From: Actinomycetota bacterium
GTDB lineage: Bacteria > Actinomycetota > Actinomycetes > Mycobacteriales > Pseudonocardiaceae
NCBI GenBank assembly: GCA_021324675.1
Contig: JAJPIR010000283.1
Location: 1-64,000 of the forward strand
Length of the DNA: 64,000 nucleotides
Direction: 5' to 3'
Shown here: positions 53,473 through 61,694 of the stretch, piece after piece
How the letters are laid out: every line of letters begins with the position of its first letter
Position numbering within the stretch: position 1 is the stretch's first letter
Position numbers and translations under genes: made by a program
Notes under the pieces: model-generated
What the model was told of the DNA's origin: nothing
Database searches by the model: none
The model's input: the letters and a program-made list of their open reading frames with translations, nothing else

Positions 53473-55242
53473 TCATTTGGTCAGGAGCTGTGTGGTGGCG
53501 AGGTTGCGGTAGAGGTCGCTGGATGTGACCAGTTCGGCGTGGGTTCCATTGGCTCGCTGCTGGCCAGACGCCATGACCACGATTTGTTGGGCGCTTGTGA
53601 CGGTGGAGAGTCGGTGAGCGATGACGATGACGGTGGTGGTTCGAGCCAGGTCGGTGATGACTTGCCGTAGCGCGGCCTCATTCATGGCGTCCAGTTGAGA
53701 GGTGGCTTCATCAAGGAGCAGCAGGCGAGGACTACGCAACAGCGCACGGGCGATGGCGATTCGCTGGCGTTCACCCCCGGACAGCGTGCTGCCGCGGTGG
53801 CCAACAATGCTGTCCAGGCCGTCAGGTAGGCGATCGAGTAGCTCGGTGAGTTGGGTGCGAGTGACCGCGGCGCGTAGTTCGTCGTCGGTGGCGTGCGGGG
53901 CGGCGTAGCGCAGGTTGTCGCGGAGGGTGCCGGCCAAGATCGGGGTGTCTTGTTCGACGTATCCGATGGTGCTACGCAGCTCAGCGAGTGGCCAATGGCC
54001 GATGTCATGGCCATCGACGGTGATGGTGCCGCGTTCGGGGTCGTAGAAGCGTTCTAGCAGGGCGAAGACGGTGGTTTTGCCGGCGCCGGAGGGGCCGACG
54101 ATGGCGGTGATCTCGCCGGGTGGGGCAGTGAAGGTGAGGTGCTGGTGCACCAGTGGGGCGTTCCCGTGGTAGCGGAAGCACACGTCGTTGAAGGCGACCG
54201 ATGCCGGTGCCTGCGCGGTGCGAGCGGCAGCATGGCAATTTGTGTGCGGCTCCCTGGGTAGTTTGTTCACTTCTTGCATCCGTCGTACCGCGGCGAGACC
54301 GATGTGCAGTTGCGTGACAGCCTCGATGAGGGCCCCGATCGGATCGATGAGATAGAAAAGGTAGAGGAGGAATGCGATGAGCGCGGAGACCGAAAGCGTG
54401 CCGGTGGCGACCCTGGCGCCACCGATGCCGAGGACGACCAGGAAGGATAGTTGGACGGCGAGTCCGGCGGGGATGCCGGCCAATGAGGTCCAGCGCGCTA
54501 CGTTGACGCCGTTGCGGTAGGCGTTGCGGGCGAGCCGGGTAATCTCGGCGATTTCTCGTTGCTCGGCGCCGCTGGCCTTGACGGTGCGGAATGCCCCGAG
54601 GACGCGTTCCAGCACGGAGCTCATCTCGCCGACGGCGGCCTGCGATCGTTCGGTTGCTGATGAGATGCACGACATCACCAGTGCGACGGCGCTGCCAATG
54701 GTGCCGATCACCAGGAGCGTTACCCCGAGCAGCGTGGCGTCCAGTACCGCCATCAGCACGATCGCCCCGATGAGGGCGAAGATCGCATTTGCCCCGCCGA
54801 CCAGCCCGTGTGCGCAGACGTTGCGCAGCAGCGTGGTGTCGGAGGTGACCCGGGAGAGCAGGTCCCCCGGCTTGAGCCGGTCAAGCGCGCCGACCCGCAG
54901 TCGCAGTATCCGGGAGATCAGCTGGACGCGAGTGGCTAGCATCACCTTCTCCGCTGTGCGTTCTAGCACATACCGTCCTGCCGCCGAGATGCCTGCGCTG
55001 GTGACAACCAGAATGGTCAGCACCAGCAGCGGTTGCACGAGCGACTGGCGCTGACCAAGCGCGTCGATAACGGCCTTGGCCACCAGCGGCTGGGCCAAGG
55101 CGGCGGCGCTGCCAACGACACCGAGTGCGGCGCCACCGAGAAGAACCCAGGTGTGCGGGCGGAGGTGGCTGAGCAATGTCTGCCATGGGGCGGCGTCCCG
55201 GATGACGAGGAAGTCTGGTTGTTGAGGTGTGCGCATTCGCAA
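53473..55242 (-). CDS. Lasso peptide ABC exporter (D protein)
   Basis: A fused half-transporter of 589 aa: six membrane helices (about residues 30-310) and a nucleotide-binding domain with Walker A VGPSGAGKTTVF, Q-loop YVEQDTPILAG, signature LSGGERQRIAIARALL, Walker B LLLLDEATSQLD and switch HRLS. It works as a homodimer and presumably exports the mature lasso peptide, giving self-protection. It is last in the A-C-B1-B2-D order, 52 bp after B2. The closest general family is the MsbA/LmrA type. Confidence 0.9.
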   Translation of the reverse strand: MRMRTPQQPDFLVIRDAAPWQTLLSHLRPHTWVLLGGAALGVVGSAAALAQPLVAKAVIDALGQRQSLVQPLLVLTILVVTSAGISAAGRYVLERTAEKVMLATRVQLISRILRLRVGALDRLKPGDLLSRVTSDTTLLRNVCAHGLVGGANAIFALIGAIVLMAVLDATLLGVTLLVIGTIGSAVALVMSCISSATERSQAAVGEMSSVLERVLGAFRTVKASGAEQREIAEITRLARNAYRNGVNVARWTSLAGIPAGLAVQLSFLVVLGIGGARVATGTLSVSALIAFLLYLFYLIDPIGALIEAVTQLHIGLAAVRRMQEVNKLPREPHTNCHAAARTAQAPASVAFNDVCFRYHGNAPLVHQHLTFTAPPGEITAIVGPSGAGKTTVFALLERFYDPERGTITVDGHDIGHWPLAELRSTIGYVEQDTPILAGTLRDNLRYAAPHATDDELRAAVTRTQLTELLDRLPDGLDSIVGHRGSTLSGGERQRIAIARALLRSPRLLLLDEATSQLDAMNEAALRQVITDLARTTTVIVIAHRLSTVTSAQQIVVMASGQQRANGTHAELVTSSDLYRNLATTQLLTK

Positions 55243-55294
55243 CTTGCTCCGCAGCTGTCCGCGTAGTAGTGGAGGTCTGGCAAAGGCGTTTGAG

Positions 55295-55711
55295 TCAAGG
55301 CACCGTGAACAGGGTGCGGAAGTAGTCGGGTGGGTAGTCCTCGCCGACCGGGATTCCGTCGGCTTCTACCCAGGCGTGGGCGCCGAATGGTGCGAGCTTC
55401 CGGACTCCGACGCACCAGGTCGGCCACTGGCCGCGCAGCCGGCATAGCAGGATTGTGGCCAGCGATCGGGGCAGGCATCCCTCTCGTCCTGCACACGCCA
55501 GGCTCACCGTGACCACGGCGTCCCGGGCTGCCTTGGTTTGGGCGAACGTGGCTGGCTGGGCTCCTCGGCGTAGCCAAGTCAGCACCTTGCGGATTTGGTG
55601 CGGTGACTGGCGGGCCAGCAGCCGGGCGGCTCCTACTGCCAGTCGAGTCGGGATCCGGCGCCGCAGCGGCACTGTACGGGGATGGTAGAAAACAGCCTCC
55701 GGTACCGTCAT
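55295..55711 (-). CDS. Lasso leader peptidase (B2, transglutaminase-like)
   Basis: A 138-aa cysteine protease of the lasso B2 family, which removes the leader so that the core can be cyclised. The catalytic Cys is in GREGCLPRSLATILLCRLRG, the His in APFGAHAWVEADGIPVGED, where the Asp that completes the triad also lies. N-terminal VPLRRRIPTRLAVGAARLLAR is typical. It is separated from B1 by 46 bp and acts with it, as actinobacterial B proteins are split in two. Confidence 0.93.
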   Translation of the reverse strand: MTVPEAVFYHPRTVPLRRRIPTRLAVGAARLLARQSPHQIRKVLTWLRRGAQPATFAQTKAARDAVVTVSLACAGREGCLPRSLATILLCRLRGQWPTWCVGVRKLAPFGAHAWVEADGIPVGEDYPPDYFRTLFTVP

Positions 55712-55757
55712 CTGGCTCCTCCTGCGTTGCTGTGCGGTAAGCAGTTATCGTGAGGGC

Positions 55758-56015
55758 CTATTTTTCGACAAGCCCGGCCGAACGCAGTTCCTCGACCAGT
55801 TGCTGGACGTCTAAATTGGCGGTGTCGATCTCTACCTCGTATTGCTCAGCAAGTGCCCGCGCTGCCTGATCGTTGGTTCCGTCGCCCAGCAATGTCTGGA
55901 GAACAAGAGCGCCAGTCGGGTTGAGGGTCCAGTATTGACCGCGGTCTTCGTCGAGCAGTACGGTTCCGTAGTCCACCTCGGAAATTGACACGCCATTACG
56001 TAGTTTGAGCGCCAT
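55758..56015 (-). CDS. Lasso leader-recognition protein (B1, PqqD-like RRE)
   Basis: An 85-aa RiPP recognition element: ALKLRNGVSISEVDYGTVLLDEDRGQYWTLNPTGALVLQTLLGDGT and a helical C-terminus DVQQLVEELRSAGLVEK. It should bind the YxxPxL motif of the precursor leader and bring it to the B2 protease and the cyclase. The stop lies 46 bp before B2 and its start 10 bp after the cyclase stop. Confidence 0.93.
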   Translation of the reverse strand: MALKLRNGVSISEVDYGTVLLDEDRGQYWTLNPTGALVLQTLLGDGTNDQAARALAEQYEVEIDTANLDVQQLVEELRSAGLVEK

Positions 56016-56025
56016 TACCTTCTCC

Positions 56026-57849
56026 TCAGCTCAGAATGGGCGCACCTTGGATGGTCCGAAGCCATACCTCGCACGCCATAGTTTGGTATAGCGCGTTGAA
56101 GGGGAGGGATGGGGGGATCGGCCGATTGCATACGTCGCGCAGTGCATCCGCGTCGATTAATCCCAGCCGGGCCAGTCGAGAATCCTCACACAACGCCAGC
56201 AACTCGGCACGGTGTTCCCGCAGCCCGACCTCGACTTCATGCGAGCCCTCGTCTTTGGTACGGCGGGTCAGGCTTTGCTCGGGCACGATGCCACGCATCG
56301 CTTCGATGATCAGCGGCTTGTATTGCCACGGCGTGATCTTTTCCTGCGGATGAATCGCCATGCCGGCTTCGATCACCTGGTGGTCATAGTATGGCGCGGC
56401 CAGCACCACACCGACCCGGGACGCGGCTTGGCTCAGTTGCCGGACCATGCGCGAAGTGCCGCGCATTGCTTCGAGCTCGACGTGCTGTCCGCGCCGTTTA
56501 GCCAGTGGTTGAGCGCTACGGGACGCAGCGCACATGAGGTCTCGCACCGCCTCGACCGCATCTGGTGTCGCCCAGGGGGGCATCCGCGGCGGCGTGCCCC
56601 AGTCCAAGGTTGGAGTGTTTTCTGGGTGTGGCGACGCAGTGAGCTGGTGAGCAGCCCGGGCCAACCACGCGCGATATGGACGGTTGTCCAACAGTTGCCG
56701 GAGCGTTTCCCGGTATGGCCACGGACGTTGGGCAGCGAAACCACGCGCGCTTCGCAAAGCGATCTTGGGGTGAGCACGCAACATGGCATGGAGGTGCGCT
56801 GGTGAGCCTGCCAGCAGCTCGTCGCCGCCAAAGCCCGTCAGGTGCAGCCGCGAGCCCCTGGACGCGGCCAATTGCGGGATCACGAGCCACCGGTTCAGGT
56901 GGACAGCAGCAGGGCACGGCTCGTCAAAGCGGTCGTTCATGTCACGCAGGCCGTGATACACCAGCGGTAATTGCTCCCCGGCAATGACGTGGTGCTCGAC
57001 TCCATCCAATCCCGCAACGGTGCGCCGTGCCCACGTCACGTCGTCAGCCATGGGGTCCCGGCCATCGGCGGTGTAGGCGACCACCTGCGCGCAGCCACGG
57101 GCGGCCACACAGCACACCGAGGTTGATTCCAGCCCACCCAAATCACAGCTAACCAAGTCGCGACCCCGGATGCGGGCGTCAACCGCAGCCGACAGCGCCT
57201 CCCGCAACGCCCGCGCGCCCTCGACCATCGGCACCACCGGTTCCGGAACAGTCCACCACTGGACCGATCGCTGCCGGTTGCCGCCGTCAAGCACCAGGTA
57301 ATGGGTGGTCGGCAGGGCGCTTACTCCACGCCACACCGGCTCACCAGAGAGTGGGTACAGTACCGAAGAATCAAGCAGATGGACCGCCAAACGCTGCTCG
57401 TCGAGGTCCGCATCAAGCAAATCAGCCAGCACGTCAGCGCGGTCCGCAGCCACGGTGACATCACCAACGCTGGCGTAGAGCACGCGTCGCAAGCCGGTGA
57501 CGGTTCCCTGCACCCTTACCCGCCCGTCGACCGATGCGGCCAAATGGACACTTCCGACTAAAAGCCCGGTTAACCCATCAAGCTCCGCGACTGTCTTTAC
57601 CTGATTGGCGGCGCTGGTGAGTTCACCGGTACTGACCGCGTGTTCACCAATGACTGCAATCTTTGTCCGGCCTGACTGGCCAATTACCAAAGAGTCATCA
57701 GGCCAACAACCAAGCAGCCACGGCCGGCCAGACGGGTGACTGACCTGCTGCCTGGCCTGGTCGCGCAACTCGTCGCCGACAATGGCCGCCGACGCGCAGT
57801 CTGGAAGGACGACAAACCAGCACTGAAGCTTTTCCGAACCCTGACTCAT
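56026..57849 (-). CDS. Lasso cyclase (C, asparagine-synthetase-like)
   Basis: A 607-aa homologue of asparagine synthetase B that activates the Glu/Asp side chain of the core with ATP and closes the ring with the core N-terminus. The N-terminal glutaminase-like domain lacks the catalytic Cys2. The synthetase half has the PP-loop form CDLGGLESTSVCC, YTADGRDP, LTGFGGDELLAGS and, near the end, KPLIIEAMRGIVPEQSLTRRTKDEG. The start is ATG 57849, with GGAAAGG about nine bases upstream; the open frame continues to 58002, but that part covers a hairpin and has no family similarity. Confidence 0.93.
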   Translation of the reverse strand: MSQGSEKLQCWFVVLPDCASAAIVGDELRDQARQQVSHPSGRPWLLGCWPDDSLVIGQSGRTKIAVIGEHAVSTGELTSAANQVKTVAELDGLTGLLVGSVHLAASVDGRVRVQGTVTGLRRVLYASVGDVTVAADRADVLADLLDADLDEQRLAVHLLDSSVLYPLSGEPVWRGVSALPTTHYLVLDGGNRQRSVQWWTVPEPVVPMVEGARALREALSAAVDARIRGRDLVSCDLGGLESTSVCCVAARGCAQVVAYTADGRDPMADDVTWARRTVAGLDGVEHHVIAGEQLPLVYHGLRDMNDRFDEPCPAAVHLNRWLVIPQLAASRGSRLHLTGFGGDELLAGSPAHLHAMLRAHPKIALRSARGFAAQRPWPYRETLRQLLDNRPYRAWLARAAHQLTASPHPENTPTLDWGTPPRMPPWATPDAVEAVRDLMCAASRSAQPLAKRRGQHVELEAMRGTSRMVRQLSQAASRVGVVLAAPYYDHQVIEAGMAIHPQEKITPWQYKPLIIEAMRGIVPEQSLTRRTKDEGSHEVEVGLREHRAELLALCEDSRLARLGLIDADALRDVCNRPIPPSLPFNALYQTMACEVWLRTIQGAPILS

Positions 57850-57940
57850 AACTGGTGGCCTTTCCGCAGCGCCAACCGCAGTGACCCGGGGCCCAGGTGG
57901 CGGTGGGAGCGAACGGCAATTACCAGTACCTGGGAAACTC

Positions 57941-57992
57941 GTCGAGCCGACTGGCCGGGACGGACCAAGCCAGCCCGGCCAGTACCCTCGAC
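57941..57992 (-). promoter_or_regulatory. Strong hairpin between precursor and cyclase genes
   Basis: Arms ACTGGCCGGG (57950-57959) and CCCGGCCAGT (57974-57983) pair perfectly over 10 bp with a 14-base loop. Beyond a 3/3 internal loop GTCGAG (57941-57946) pairs with CTCGAC (57987-57992). It begins 14 bases after the precursor stop on the minus strand. It probably acts as a partial terminator or 3' stabiliser, making precursor mRNA more abundant than the enzyme mRNA. Confidence 0.8.
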
Positions 57993-58005
57993 AACAGTCC
58001 ATTTG

Positions 58006-58116
58006 CTACAGGCTAAACCGGAGAGGGAGTACCCGTTCCGGACCCCTGTTGGTGCCAAGGCCGGTCACACGGAAAGAGCCGGCCAGGGTCAGGGTTGGAC
58101 GCTCGTAGATACGCAT
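58006..58116 (-). CDS. Lasso peptide precursor (A), 36 aa
   Basis: A short gene with a very strong ribosome site (GGAAAGGAGGTG, six bases before ATG 58116). The leader, residues 1-19, has Y4-x-x-P7-x-L9, the B1 recognition motif, then G13-S-F15, and Thr18 at position -2 of the predicted cut. The core, residues 20-36, is LGTNRGPERVLPLRFSL: Leu1 to Glu8 would form an eight-residue ring, with tail Arg9-Leu17. Known lasso peptides with Leu1 and an acid at 8 exist (lagmysin, citrulassin). A core starting at Gly19 with Glu9 is less likely. The cyclase gene follows 156 bp downstream. Confidence 0.9.
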   Translation of the reverse strand: MRIYERPTLTLAGSFRVTGLGTNRGPERVLPLRFSL

Positions 58117-58818
58117 CGATTACACCTCCTTTCCTCGGATCGGTCATACGTCAACACAAACCCGGCGCAATGTTGAAACGTGGCAGAAACCAGTAGCTCC
58201 TATTGTGGGGCACCGCCACCCTGCGGATGATGCCCACCATGGGGAACTGCGTTGCTTGTGGCAACAGCGCATAACGATAAAAGGATCACCCAAATTCGAT
58301 CTTATCGATCGCTTAGGTGCTTCTTAGCCAGATCCTACATCTTTTGGTGTACAACGATTGATGTACGCCGGAAGATCCACAATTCGACACGACTGCAGGT
58401 GGAGGCGTTGCTCACGGCCTGGCGTGCCCGTTAAGCGCAGCGGACACGCGCAGTCCCGCGTTATTGCACAGTGTGTTACCAGCACCCTTCGTGATCGATG
58501 CGAAACCTGAACAAGAGATAGCTCCGAGGCCTACCACTCGATGTCGCCCACGGGGCACAGCCATGGGAAGTCGTCATCTCGCGGCCAAACCGAAATGTAG
58601 CCAGGTCGCGAAAGTGATCGTCCATCTATGCCGCACATTATGCCAATGCGGGTGCGGTTGACATGCCCAGCTCTGCATCCGGTGAACGTTATTCTTCTGG
58701 CGACGCCATGGCCGGGCCGACGTTGCTCAATAGTTGGCCACTCGTTGGGCAGCCGGATGTGGGATTGTCATCGTCGGGAAGCAGCGGGCTCATGGGTGGA
58801 GCAGGCTCACGAGGCCGA
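58117..58818. other. Spacer upstream of the lasso operon
   Basis: About 700 bases between the convergently placed MerR-like gene end and the lasso precursor. The lasso promoter must lie in the right-hand part next to 58117; no convincing -35/-10 pair was found. Short open frames here have no family features and AT content is raised at 58260-58390. Confidence 0.45.
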
Positions 58819-59181
58819 TCATATGGAACGCGGAGCGTCATCCACTGCGCGGTCCGGGATGTGATCCTGTTGTTGCTGTTCCAGTTCGGCGATGCGTTGT
58901 TTCGCGGCGGTGAGCTGGTGTTCGAGGCTGACGATGCGGATGGCCGCGGCGAGAGGCATGTTCTCATCGAGTAGCTTGCGTACCCGCTGAGCGAGGCTGA
59001 GTTCGGCGCGGCTGTAGCGGCGCTGCCCGCCGGCGGAGCGGTCTGGGGTGAGCAGTCCAGCGGCGTCGAGGCTACGCAGGAAGGCCGGTTGGACGCCAAG
59101 CAGATCGGCGGCCAGGCCCATGGTGTAGGCAGGAAAGTCCTGGTCGTTGAGTTTGGCGTCGATGCCCTGCGGGTCGCTCAC
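58819..59181 (-). CDS. MerR-family (HspR-like) regulator
   Basis: A 120-aa regulator. The winged helix reads YTMGLAADLLGVQPAFLRSLDAAGLLTPDRSAGGQRRYSRAELSLAQRVRKLLDENM, followed by a coiled coil AIRIVSLEHQLTAAKQRIAELEQQQQ. It is like HspR and the short MerR proteins next to actinobacterial hsp20 genes. It is divergent from hsp20 at 59770 and likely controls it through the palindrome at 59706-59727. Confidence 0.85.
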   Translation of the reverse strand: MSDPQGIDAKLNDQDFPAYTMGLAADLLGVQPAFLRSLDAAGLLTPDRSAGGQRRYSRAELSLAQRVRKLLDENMPLAAAIRIVSLEHQLTAAKQRIAELEQQQQDHIPDRAVDDAPRSI

Positions 59182-59674
59182 CTAGCCTCCGGTGATGAAC
59201 AGGAGCCCTGGCCGCGGTAAGCGCTCGCAGCCAGGGCCCGCGTGTTATTGCTGCCGCCCGAGCGCTGCTGATGCGGGCGGCGGGATGCCCTCCTCCTGCC
59301 GTGGCCCAGCCTTGATGGCTTATGACCACGGGCCCGTGGTCTGTGCCCGGGTCAGGCAGGTGACAGCGGCGGAGAGCAAGCGTCGCTGTCACCGAACTCG
59401 CAGTCGGCGCTATCACCTCCCATGAAGAAAGCAACCTCGTGCTGTGTGTGCACACGAGTCTATGCTCCGTAAAGTAGCTTGTCTACTGCTCGGAAGTAGC
59501 GAAGCGAACAGCGCGTACGCCATCGGCAGCATTGCGGTGAGGGTCAACCCGGGCGCCGTCCTGCGGGCCTGGCACGTCGACGTGGACACTTGCCTCACGA
59601 ACACTGCAAGCTGCCAGCGAGTCTGCCAAACCTGCGTCAGCAGGTAGCAGGAAATCTCGGTCCAAAACTAGAAC
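59182..59674. other. Divergent spacer of the MerR-like and hsp20 genes
   Basis: About 490 bases. The end near 59675 has the hsp20 promoter; the MerR-like gene promoter should be near 59200-59300. Short frames (for example at 59444) look accidental. Confidence 0.4.
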
Positions 59675-59703
59675 TTGACATCGATAGCTAACGGCGGTAT
59701 TAG
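59675..59703 (+). promoter_or_regulatory. Sigma-70-type promoter for hsp20
   Basis: TTGACA (59675-59680), the exact -35 consensus, is followed after 17 bases by TATTAG (59698-59703), four of six matches to TATAAT. The start of transcription would be near 59710, about 60 bases before the hsp20 ATG. CTAAC and GTTAG flank the -10 as an inverted repeat. Confidence 0.65.
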
Positions 59704-59705
59704 TT

Positions 59706-59727
59706 AGGCGCCACTACAGTGGCGCCT
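59706..59727 (+). promoter_or_regulatory. Perfect 22-bp palindrome over the hsp20 start region
   Basis: AGGCGCCACT-AC-AGTGGCGCCT, two 10-base arms with a 2-base centre. It begins 2 bases after the -10 box, so a bound repressor would block transcription; as RNA it would form a 5' hairpin. It differs from the HAIR sequence of HspR. The adjacent MerR-like protein is the candidate binder. Confidence 0.6.
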
Positions 59728-59769
59728 GTTGGCCGCGTCGTGATGACGCTCAGGAAGGAGAGACCCTCG

Positions 59770-60201
59770 ATGCTGATGCGTACCGACCCGTTCCGGGAGC
59801 TCGACCGGTTCACTCAGCAACTGTTCGGCCAGAACGGCACCTGGTCGCGCCCCGCGGTGATGCCCATGGACGCCTACCGCGCCGGTGAGGAGTTCGTGGT
59901 GCACTTCGACCTTCCCGGAGTCGACCCGTCCACGGTGGACCTCAACGTGGAACGCAATGTGCTCACCGTCAGAGCCGAGCGGACCCACAGCTACGGAGAC
60001 GATGTCGAGCTCCAGGTCGCCGAACGCCCGCGGGGAGTGTTTTCCCGTCAGTTGTTCCTCGGCGACACGCTCAACACCGACAACATCCAGGCCACTTACG
60101 ACGCTGGAGTGTTGACCCTGCGCATCCCCATCGCCGAGAAAGCCAAACCACGCAAGATCGAGATCAGCGCGGGTGGCGCACCCAAGCAAATCAACGCCTG
60201 A
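59770..60201 (+). CDS. hsp20: Small heat-shock protein Hsp20
   Basis: A 143-aa chaperone of the alpha-crystallin family that holds unfolding proteins. [17 protein letters not shown] at the N-terminus, the alpha-crystallin domain from about residue 35 ([38 protein letters not shown] to [11 protein letters not shown]) and the basic C-terminus AKPRKIEI, which carries the I-x-I anchor, are all present. A strong AGGAAGGAG site precedes ATG 59770. Confidence 0.95.
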   Translation: MLMRTDPFRELDRFTQQLFGQNGTWSRPAVMPMDAYRAGEEFVVHFDLPGVDPSTVDLNVERNVLTVRAERTHSYGDDVELQVAERPRGVFSRQLFLGDTLNTDNIQATYDAGVLTLRIPIAEKAKPRKIEISAGGAPKQINA

Positions 60202-60234
60202 CCCGCGCCAGCACGCCTGAAAGCCAGTCCATCC

Positions 60235-60276
60235 GCCGGCGGGGTGCCCAGAATGTCACCGCGGCACCCCGCCGGC
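60235..60276 (+). terminator. Strong hairpin after hsp20
   Basis: GCCGGCGGGGTGCC and GGCACCCCGCCGGC form a perfect 14-bp stem with a 14-base loop, 33 bases after the hsp20 stop. Confidence 0.85.
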
Positions 60277-60328
60277 TGCTTCCTCGCGAGCACCGCGATA
60301 CTCGATCACCCTGGTACGGGATATCACC

Positions 60329-60751
60329 ATGTTGACATCCCCTAACGCTCAACAGCTGTCCACGCTGCTGCGGATCAGCAATGGCCTGGACATCGTCGGT
60401 GACGTCACGGCGACCGTAGACTCCCCCTCGGCTTTGCTCGCTTGGGCCTACGCGCTGCCTGCGCCGACCATTTGCGCCTGGCGTGCCGAAGATTCCGGCA
60501 ACCGCTACGTCCAGGTCGCCGCCACCTGCAACCGGACCCCGTTGCATGGCCAGGTCGCTGCGGTGCTGCCCGGAGACGATCACCGCTCGTTCTGGTCCGC
60601 CCTGCTGCCCGGCGGTGATCTGGCCGCTGGGGAAGAGCGATTCTTGCCGCTGAGTGCCCTGGCTGCCGCCTGGTCGACCATCACGGTCGAAAGTGCGGGT
60701 AACCCCGGACCCGTTGTCCCGCCTACCACGGACAGTCGCGATGGCAGCTGA
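60329..60751 (+). CDS. Hypothetical protein before the J-domain gene
   Basis: A 140-aa soluble protein, LTSPNAQQLSTLLRISNGLDIVGDVTATVDSPSALLAWAYALPAPTICAWRAEDSG, with a Trp/Ala-rich middle and a flexible Pro-rich end. No domain is recognised. It overlaps the J-domain gene by 11 bp, so it probably belongs to the same stress unit as hsp20 and that gene. Confidence 0.6.
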   Translation: MLTSPNAQQLSTLLRISNGLDIVGDVTATVDSPSALLAWAYALPAPTICAWRAEDSGNRYVQVAATCNRTPLHGQVAAVLPGDDHRSFWSALLPGGDLAAGEERFLPLSALAAAWSTITVESAGNPGPVVPPTTDSRDGS

Positions 60752-61061
60752 CGAGGATCCCTACACGGTCCTGGGAGTAACCCCCGACGCCACCCCAGCG
60801 CAGATCGCCCACGCCTACCGGCGGCTGATCCGCACCCTCCACCCCGACACCCAGCCCAGTTCAGGCTCCACCAGTTCTGACTCCACCACGCTGGCCGCGG
60901 CGGCGGCTGCTTACGCCATCCTGCGCGATCCCGCCCGCCGAGCCGCCTACGACCGCAGCCGGCGTCCTCGCCGGGATCAACACGCTGCCCCACCTCCACC
61001 GCAGCCCTATCACCGCAAACCCGATCTTCGCGCCGGCCCGGTTTACTGGCACCACCAATGA
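60741..61061 (+). CDS. J-domain protein (DnaJ-like co-chaperone)
   Basis: A 106-aa protein with a J domain only: DPYTVLGVTPDATPAQIAHAYRRLIRTLHPDTQP, with the HPD motif that stimulates DnaK ATPase, and AYAILRDPARRAAYDRSR at its end, followed by a Pro/His-rich tail. It lacks the G/F and zinc-finger regions of DnaJ. It starts at ATG 60741 inside the previous gene. Confidence 0.85.
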   Translation: MAADEDPYTVLGVTPDATPAQIAHAYRRLIRTLHPDTQPSSGSTSSDSTTLAAAAAAYAILRDPARRAAYDRSRRPRRDQHAAPPPPQPYHRKPDLRAGPVYWHHQ

Positions 61062-61073
61062 GCCGTCACGAAA

Positions 61074-61664
61074 ATGGGCACCGCCCTGGCGGTAGCAATG
61101 ATTCCCAGGCTGCTGTGCTGGGTACTCGTTGCCGTGCAGGAGTTTCTTGGCATTTATTTGAACGACCAACTCGCGTTAGGCACGCTGTGGCGCGAGCTGG
61201 CTCGGCGGTCGCAGCGCAACAACAGCGGTACGGAGCTCGGTGACGCACTCGTCCGCGTCTCATCAGGAATTGCCGAGGACGTCGAGACATTCCAGCAGAT
61301 CATGCGTCGGCTAGGCATCCCGATGAACCCGATCAAGATCGGCCTTGCGGTCGGCGCCGAGCGCATCGGCCGGCTGAAACTCAACGGCCGGGGGCGGACC
61401 TACTCACCGCTGAGCCGGTTCGAGGAGCTGGACGTGCTGGCCATGGGCCTGGAGGGCAAAAAGCTTCTCTGGGCAACCTTGCGTGATCTGGCAGGTCTCG
61501 CGTCGCGCCTGCCGGACATTGACTTCGCTCACCTGATCGAGCGTGCGGAGCGGCAGCGTGCGGATCTAGAGCCTTTCCGTGCCCAGGCAGGAAAGGAGGC
61601 GCTGTCTGCTGCCTCTGGGCAAGGGCGCCGAGACCGGTCCAGTGACCAGGTGTCCCGCCGCTAG
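61074..61664 (+). CDS. Conserved hypothetical helical protein
   Basis: A 196-aa, mostly helical protein. The middle reads LWRELARRSQRNNSGTELGDALVRVSSGIAEDVETFQQIMRRLGIPMNPIKIGLAVGAERIGRLKLNGRGRTYSPLSRFEELDVLAMGLEGKKLLWATLRDL, which is well ordered and probably conserved in actinobacteria; it suggests a four-helix bundle, but no family name is certain. It follows the J-domain gene by 12 bp and precedes recQ by 30 bp. The first 20 residues are hydrophobic, so a later start is possible. Confidence 0.65.
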   Translation: MGTALAVAMIPRLLCWVLVAVQEFLGIYLNDQLALGTLWRELARRSQRNNSGTELGDALVRVSSGIAEDVETFQQIMRRLGIPMNPIKIGLAVGAERIGRLKLNGRGRTYSPLSRFEELDVLAMGLEGKKLLWATLRDLAGLASRLPDIDFAHLIERAERQRADLEPFRAQAGKEALSAASGQGRRDRSSDQVSRR

Positions 61665-61694
61665 CGCGAGCTCACACCGTTTGGCCCACACCGG

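Noticed and set aside
53125-53670. Plus-strand frame beside the ABC gene
   Set aside because: It overlaps the end of the ABC gene antisense and its product has no recognisable features.
57850-58002. N-terminal extension of the lasso cyclase reading frame
   Set aside because: It lies over the strong hairpin, has no family similarity, and ATG 57849 has a good ribosome site.
58252-58661. Small open frames upstream of the lasso operon
   Set aside because: No ribosome sites, no conserved segments, AT-rich non-coding appearance.
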